64,000 nucleotides of DNA, from positions 1 to 64,000 of the forward strand of contig DAOSZN010000002.1 of the NCBI GenBank assembly GCA_035593725.1, given 5' to 3'. Positions 59,245 through 64,000 of the stretch are shown one piece after another. The stretch is from UBA4971 sp029551185. GTDB taxonomy: Bacteria > Bacillota > SHA-98 > UBA4971. Under the pieces are notes generated by a model. That model worked only from the letters and a program-made list of their open reading frames with translations. It was not told the origin of the DNA and did no database searches. The translations under genes and the position numbers were made by a program. Each line of letters starts with the position of its first letter. Positions within the stretch are counted from its first letter, which is position 1.

Positions 59245-62049
59245 ATGCCTAAAGACTCAAATTCAATGAAGGCAGCTATCGAGACGGTTGGGGGATATGA
59301 GTCGTCGCAAAAACATGCCAAATACTACTACATGGAGATTGGAGATGTTGCGACAGCGCTCAAAACTGATTTGGTCAAGGGCTTGGATTCGGAGGACGCA
59401 AGGCAACGTCTTCGGCGCATCGGCCCGAATGAACTGAAGGAACAGCAAGGACCAGGGATTCTCCAGATGTTCCTCAGGCAGTTTATGGAGCCTCTGGTCC
59501 TTGTGCTGATCGTAGCTGCCATCGTATCTTCTGTTTTAGGGGAGCTTGCGGAAGGCCTTGTAATTATGGCAATAGTCCTGCTTAATGCGATTCTTGGGGT
59601 GACTCAAGAAAGCAAGGCTGAAAAGGCCTTACTTGCCCTAAAGAAACTGGCCGCTCCCAATGCCAGAGTCAGACGGGACGGCAATACACTGACAATCCCT
59701 GCAAGCCGGCTTGTGCCCGGCGATTTGGTCCTAATTGAAGAAGGGGATCAGATTCCTGCGGATATTCGCGTAGTGGACTCTGTCGCGCTGAAAGTTGATG
59801 AGTCCGCTCTTACCGGAGAATCAGTGCCTGTAGAAAAACACCGGGAAGCTATACCCCGGAGTGTCGACGGGGATATTCCGTTGGGAGATAGGTTTAATAT
59901 TCTTCATATGGCCACTGTGTGTGTTCACGGGAGAGGCAAAGGAATTGCATTTGCTACCGGCATGAATACAGAGGTAGGGCATATCGCGGGCTTAATCGGT
60001 GCTTCAGAGGATAAACGCACACCGCTTCAAGAGAGTCTGGAAATTTTAGGCAAATGGCTGGGTGCAGCAGCCTTGGGGTTGTGCGGAATCATGTTCATTA
60101 CAGGTCTTTTTCGCGGAATCAACACTCTTGAAATGTTTCTGACTTCAGTAAGTCTTGCCGTTGCCGCGATTCCCGAGGGACTGCCTGCAATTGTCACTGT
60201 TGTCTTAGCTATCGGCGTTCAACAAATGGCCGGGCACAAAGCGATAATCCGGAGACTGCCTGCAGTTGAGACATTAGGGAGCGCTACGGCAATCTGCTCA
60301 GACAAGACGGGAACGCTTACTCAGAACGAGATGACTGTAGTCAAGGCTTATGTAAATGGAAGTCTGCTCCAAGTTACAGGCCGGGGCTACAGCCCCAAGG
60401 GCGAGTTTGTGACAGACGAAACAGCAAGTCCCATACGCAGAGATAAAGTTGTTGATGCGCCTGATCTGCACTTAGAGATGCTGGTTAAAATCGCGGCTCT
60501 CTGTAATAATTCAGAGTTGCGACAGAATCCTGAGTCAGGAGAATGGTTTATCGTCGGAGATCCCACAGAGGGAGCGCTTGTCGTGGCTGCCCGTAAGGCG
60601 GGATTCAGTGAGGATGACGAGATAGATGCACCTCGTATCGGTGAGCTTCCGTTTGACTCTGTAAGGAAGCGGATGACTACCATCCACCGGTTTCCCGATG
60701 GAAATATCCTGGCCCTCGTGAAAGGTGCGCCTGATTCAATCCTCGAAAGATGCGAGTTTGTGTTGGAGAACGGAACTGTGAGACGTCTGGATCAGGCAGG
60801 ACAGGACAAGATTATGCGGGTTAATGCGGACTTGGCTTCCCAAGCCCTCCGCGTTTTGGCATGTGCCTACCGGGTTCTGGGAACGACCCCTGTAGAGCCT
60901 GACGCTGACAAGGTTGAGCAGAATCTTGTTTTCGTTGGTCTGATGGGTATGATGGACCCACCGAGACCTGAGGCTGCCGAAGCTATTAGCACATGTCGGA
61001 CAGCAGGTATTACTCCGATAATGATTACAGGCGATCATAAAGACACCGCCCTGGCTGTATCGAAGGCTATCGGCCTCAGTTCCGGGACCGGCCCGGATCT
61101 GGTTCTGACCGGCAAAGAGTTGGAAAGCATGTCCTCTGAAGAGCTTAATGAGGCAGTTAAGAGAGTGACGGTTTATGCCCGTGTGTCTCCCGAGCATAAG
61201 GTGCGTATTGTTGAAGCGCTTCAAAGCCAAGGGCATGTAGTGGCTATGACAGGTGACGGCGTAAATGACGCCCCTGCGTTGAAACGAGCAGATATCGGTT
61301 GTGCTATGGGCATAACCGGAACGGACGTAGCTAAAAGCGCGGCTGACATGGTACTGGCTGATGACAATTTTGCCACAATTGTCGAAGCTGTCAAACAAGG
61401 AAGGACGGTTTTTGATAACATCAGAAAGGCTATCGCGTACCTGTTATCATGCAATATCGGAGAGATTATCGCGGTATTTGCCGGGATTGCGTTAGGCGGC
61501 GTCAGAATCCTTACACCTATCCAGATACTCTGGGTCAACCTTGTTACAGACAGCCTGCCTGCTCTTGCCCTTGGAGTGGAACCTCCTGAGCCGGGCACAA
61601 TGAAGCGCCCTCCCCGAGGTCGGCATGAGTCCGTTTTCGGTTCAGGGGGGGCAGCGCGTGTCGGAATCTACGGCCTTTTTATAGCAGGCATTACTCTTTT
61701 CTCTTTCCGGTTAGGAATGAGATCACATATGACAACCAACGCGGGGAGGGATATGCTTCTTACAGCAAGGACCATGGCTTTCGCCACAATGTCCCTGAGT
61801 CAGCTTTTCCATGGTTTCAATCTACGCTCAGGAACAAGATCTCTATTTCGGCTGGGCCTTGGAACCAACCGGTACATGGTGATGGCATGGGCCGTATCAA
61901 CTGCCTTGCAGATTTTGGTTCTTACTATACCGGGACTCCGCTTCATCTTTGACGTTGTACCGCTGACTCTCGGTGAATGGGGCTATGTAGGTTTATTGTC
62001 GGTATCTCCTATTATTCTCGGTGAAATCATTAAGGCTTTCAGCAGGTAA
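59245..62049 (+). CDS. P-type cation ATPase, P2A (calcium-transporting) type
   Basis: This 934-aa membrane ATPase has all core motifs: LTGESVPVEKH, AVAAIPEGLPAIVTVV with the PEGL of Ca2+ pumps in transmembrane helix 4, phosphorylation site CSDKTGTLTQNEMTV, VKGAPDSILERCE in the nucleotide-binding domain, and MTGDGVNDAPALKRADIG. It has about ten transmembrane segments, including WVNLVTDSLPALALGVEPPE in TM6. The start is the ATG at 59245 with AGAAGG eight bases upstream; a GTG at 59206 has none. It exports Ca2+ or possibly Mn2+. The gene is intact and is unrelated in subfamily to the mgtA remnant. Confidence 0.92.
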   Translation: MPKDSNSMKAAIETVGGYESSQKHAKYYYMEIGDVATALKTDLVKGLDSEDARQRLRRIGPNELKEQQGPGILQMFLRQFMEPLVLVLIVAAIVSSVLGELAEGLVIMAIVLLNAILGVTQESKAEKALLALKKLAAPNARVRRDGNTLTIPASRLVPGDLVLIEEGDQIPADIRVVDSVALKVDESALTGESVPVEKHREAIPRSVDGDIPLGDRFNILHMATVCVHGRGKGIAFATGMNTEVGHIAGLIGASEDKRTPLQESLEILGKWLGAAALGLCGIMFITGLFRGINTLEMFLTSVSLAVAAIPEGLPAIVTVVLAIGVQQMAGHKAIIRRLPAVETLGSATAICSDKTGTLTQNEMTVVKAYVNGSLLQVTGRGYSPKGEFVTDETASPIRRDKVVDAPDLHLEMLVKIAALCNNSELRQNPESGEWFIVGDPTEGALVVAARKAGFSEDDEIDAPRIGELPFDSVRKRMTTIHRFPDGNILALVKGAPDSILERCEFVLENGTVRRLDQAGQDKIMRVNADLASQALRVLACAYRVLGTTPVEPDADKVEQNLVFVGLMGMMDPPRPEAAEAISTCRTAGITPIMITGDHKDTALAVSKAIGLSSGTGPDLVLTGKELESMSSEELNEAVKRVTVYARVSPEHKVRIVEALQSQGHVVAMTGDGVNDAPALKRADIGCAMGITGTDVAKSAADMVLADDNFATIVEAVKQGRTVFDNIRKAIAYLLSCNIGEIIAVFAGIALGGVRILTPIQILWVNLVTDSLPALALGVEPPEPGTMKRPPRGRHESVFGSGGAARVGIYGLFIAGITLFSFRLGMRSHMTTNAGRDMLLTARTMAFATMSLSQLFHGFNLRSGTRSLFRLGLGTNRYMVMAWAVSTALQILVLTIPGLRFIFDVVPLTLGEWGYVGLLSVSPIILGEIIKAFSR

Positions 62050-62342
62050 TATAGAGTCATGTTGCCTATCTATGATAATTCTATTGGGTCTCCTAATCTA
62101 AGTGGTTGCTTACCGGTTTGAGAAGAGGCGTAACAGCAAAGACGCGGGCGGCAGCTAAAAATGCTTGCATTTAGCGCTACGTCCGAGTAAAATAAAGTCA
62201 GCCACACTTGTTCAGGTTTAGATTGTACACTCTGGGCTGGCCGCGGGCTATAGGCACGTAAACAGAAGATAAAAGTGCCGTGGGTGCGACAGGTTTTCTG
62301 AGCAAGCAGGCAATTACCACCAAAGTGAGGAGATCATCTTAC
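62050..62342. other. 293-bp intergenic region, no gene seen
   Basis: The space between the ATPase and the zinc-ribbon gene contains AATGCTTGCATT, a 12-base palindrome, near 62159, and no frame worth calling. The promoter of the next gene must be here; I could not select one. Confidence 0.45.
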
Positions 62343-62636
62343 ATGGAGTTCAAAGACAAGGTTCTGACGTGTCGCGACTGCGGTGCAGAGTTTGTGTTTA
62401 CAGCCGGTGAGCAAGAGTTTTACGCTGAGAAGGGGTTCCAGCATGAGCCTGTTCGCTGCAGGGACTGCCGTATGGCCCGGAAACGTCAGCGCAACGATGG
62501 CCCGAGGGAGATGTATCCAGTGATCTGTTCAGCTTGCGGAAAGGAAACAGAAGTACCTTTCAGGCCTCGCGAAGACAGACCTGTATACTGCAGGGAGTGT
62601 TTTGAAGCCCAGAAATCGTCAGGCTGGGGCGCGTAA
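62343..62636 (+). CDS. Zinc-ribbon protein (zf-trcl and CxxCx(n)CxxC type)
   Basis: This 97-aa protein has two zinc ribbons: LTCRDCGAEFVFTAGEQEFY with CRDC after HEPVR, and VICSACGKETEVPFRPRED with YCREC near the end. The first resembles zf-trcl ('probable zinc-ribbon') domains. Function is unknown, but small proteins of this kind often bind nucleic acid. The ATG at 62343 follows GAGGAG; the frame from 62280 has no site. A strong terminator follows, so it is a single gene. Confidence 0.88.
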   Translation: MEFKDKVLTCRDCGAEFVFTAGEQEFYAEKGFQHEPVRCRDCRMARKRQRNDGPREMYPVICSACGKETEVPFRPREDRPVYCRECFEAQKSSGWGA

Positions 62637-62707
62637 GTAGGGAAGTCACAACCAACTTGGTCATGCGATAGGCAGCGTCAGGCGCGGCATTTCCCGACGC
62701 TAACAAC

Positions 62708-62738
62708 AGCGCGGCACATAGCCGCGCTCTTCTTTTTT
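62708..62738 (+). terminator. Intrinsic terminator after the zinc-ribbon gene
   Basis: Arms AGCGCGGC (62708-62715) and GCCGCGCT (62721-62728) around ACATA, followed by CTTCTTTTTT. Confidence 0.88.
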
Positions 62739-62897
62739 CTCGAGTGGAGAAAGAGGACTTCCCCATTGAAATACTATTTTGTATAAGAGAAACCAATAAT
62801 GATTAATAAGAGTGCTTTTTTTGGGGCAAAAATGGGAACTCCGGAGACGGTTCCATCGTCAAAACATAATAGAGGGACGTTAAACGGGGGTGAAAGG

Positions 62898-64000
62898 TTG
62901 CGCACATCACTTAAGGGAAGCGGTATGCTTCGGCTGTCAGGTATCCTTTTGTTAGGTATTCTCCTATCAGTCATGTTCATCCCGTCTGCAAGCCTTGCAA
63001 GTTCGAATGGCACAACACCGGTAGACCCTGCTAAAGTCATACAGTTTTACTCATATGATAGAAGTCAACCCCTTCAGGCTAAAACTATCCTGAAAGCGGA
63101 AAACCAATGGTATCGTAGGTATGAGCTGACATATGAGAGCGAAGGCGATACTGTATACGCTGCGTATTTCGAGCCCAAAACGTCGGGGAAGGTGCCTTGT
63201 GCTATCGGGATCCACGGTATGTTTTCAGAGGATGAGGACCAGTTCTGGCACGTGGCAGACTTTGCTGCGAAACGCGGGTTTGCGGTTCTAATGCCAAGTT
63301 TACCATATCATCATAGACGTTCTAAAGGCATTCAGGTAATCTCAGGGCAGAAATTCGTAGTGGCGCCCCCTGTAGTAGTGCGTGACAATTTCAGGCGTGC
63401 GGTTGTCGATATGCGCCGAGCGTTGGATTGGCTGATGTCCAGGGATAATGTGGATCCAGAGCGAGTTTATATTACAGGCGCCAGCCTTGGCGGTATGGTC
63501 TCTATGTTGACTTATAAGGCTGATCCGAGACTGAAAGGCGGAGTTTTTCTGGTTGCAGGCGCAGGTTTTCGGGAAATACTTATTCACAGCGAAAACCCGG
63601 TGGTACGCAATTTCCGGCTCCTTTCAAAGATAGGAATTGCTGATATCCAAGATGCAGCAGAAACCCTGGCGCTGGTTGATCCTGCTGCCTTGCCTGACAT
63701 ATGGCCAAGGCCGGTCTTAATGCTAAACGGCACTTTGGATGTGATATTTCCAATTAATGAGGTGCTTCGGGCTGCACGGAGCTTTAGCGATGTGAGACTG
63801 ATTTGGGCGGAGAGCTCCCATTTTTATCCTGTTTCAGGCAGTCAATACCTCATTACCGATTTCGTAGCCCGATTAGCAGGTACGCCTCTTGAATTAAGCT
63901 TGCCGCAGGGAATGGCTGTAAGGGAGACTGTGCTTCCGCCTTTGCCGGGCGATTCCAGGTTATGGATTGATCTTGTGCTTTCTTCAAAAGGAGCGGATCA
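62898..64000 (+). CDS. Secreted alpha/beta hydrolase, 3' end outside the window
   Basis: The frame stays open to the end of the window (367 codons). A signal peptide (LRLSGILLLGILLSVMFIPS, ending SASLAS) precedes an alpha/beta-hydrolase fold: CAIGIHGMFSEDEDQFWHVA with the oxyanion-hole HG, the nucleophile elbow TGASLGGMVS with Ser near 202, Asp in LNGTLDVIFPINE near 285, and His in ESSHFYPVSG near 310. The catalytic triad is complete. A C-terminal domain begins near residue 340 and is cut. It resembles dienelactone-hydrolase or acetyl-esterase-type enzymes; the substrate is unknown. Possible starts are TTG 62898, ATG 62925 (after AAGGGAAG) and ATG 62832. Confidence 0.85.
   Translation, partial: MRTSLKGSGMLRLSGILLLGILLSVMFIPSASLASSNGTTPVDPAKVIQFYSYDRSQPLQAKTILKAENQWYRRYELTYESEGDTVYAAYFEPKTSGKVPCAIGIHGMFSEDEDQFWHVADFAAKRGFAVLMPSLPYHHRRSKGIQVISGQKFVVAPPVVVRDNFRRAVVDMRRALDWLMSRDNVDPERVYITGASLGGMVSMLTYKADPRLKGGVFLVAGAGFREILIHSENPVVRNFRLLSKIGIADIQDAAETLALVDPAALPDIWPRPVLMLNGTLDVIFPINEVLRAARSFSDVRLIWAESSHFYPVSGSQYLITDFVARLAGTPLELSLPQGMAVRETVLPPLPGDSRLWIDLVLSSKGAD

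Noticed and set aside
60736..61398. 220-aa minus-strand frame inside the calcium ATPase
   Set aside because: It is fully inside a gene with all P-type ATPase motifs and has no start signal.
62774..63040. 88-aa minus-strand frame near the right end
   Set aside because: It overlaps the signal-peptide region of the plus-strand hydrolase and has no ribosome binding site or family.

Overview
The window looks like an anaerobic, endospore-forming Bacillota chromosome (Clostridia or a neighbouring class such as Limnochordia). Evidence: an S-box (SAM-I) riboswitch with an intrinsic terminator, a CotF-like spore coat protein, a Jag_N/FapA (DUF342) protein, desulfoferrodoxin with a PerR-like regulator, acetate kinase with 3-hydroxybutyryl-CoA dehydrogenase, and GGAGG ribosome binding sites with frequent GTG/TTG starts. 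This is inference from gene content; no rRNA is present. Only one RNA gene fragment is seen, the 3' end of tRNA-Arg(UCU) at the left edge.

Region 1 (0.5-11.3 kb, minus strand) is a type III-D CRISPR-Cas effector operon: cas10 (no HD domain, AGDD motif), a Cas7-like gene, csx10, two small helical genes that may be Cas11 paralogues, two Cas7 genes, csx19 and another Cas7-like gene. It runs into a cyclic-oligoadenylate signalling cassette: a CARF-RelE-CARF protein, a lone PD-(D/E)xK nuclease and a short Csx3-like ring nuclease. There is no array, cas1, cas2 or cas6 in the window, so crRNA must come from elsewhere. A broken ORF precedes cas10.

Region 2 (11.4-18.9 kb) is mixed: an mgtA remnant, a FapA-like protein, a SAM riboswitch ahead of an unrecognised 119-aa protein, a PerR / deleted peroxiredoxin / desulfoferrodoxin oxidative-stress group, a tautomerase, a secreted protein, an HD hydrolase and a coat protein. 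Region 3 (19-27.3 kb) is a peptidoglycan-sugar scavenging cluster: nagZ opposite an ABC importer, namZ (DUF1343) and a GH130 phosphorylase.

Region 4 (27.5-40.5 kb) is a complete, intact-looking type 1 BREX phage-defence operon (brxA, brxB, brxC, pglX, pglZ, brxL), followed by a gamma-glutamyltransferase pseudogene. Region 5 (41.4-46.6 kb) is a DUF134 regulator, a DUF5320 protein, an Mrp ATPase, two NifX-like proteins and two MinD-type ATPases with inserted ferredoxins. Two promoters there share a TGAGCATATG element at the same distance from the -10 box. Region 6 (46.7-55.6 kb) is a GntR-controlled sugar locus: ABC importer, two paralogous SIS proteins around a BadF-type sugar kinase, and a DUF6259 putative glycosidase. 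Region 7 (55.7-64 kb) has ackA-hbd on the minus strand, then an aldo/keto reductase with ferredoxin tail, a P2-type cation ATPase, a zinc-ribbon protein and a truncated-by-window alpha/beta hydrolase.

Gene remnants recur (mgtA, peroxiredoxin, gamma-glutamyltransferase, the ORF before cas10, perhaps the lone nuclease), most of them next to the defence islands or the stress genes. This suggests repeated insertion and deletion. No transposase or integrase was seen.
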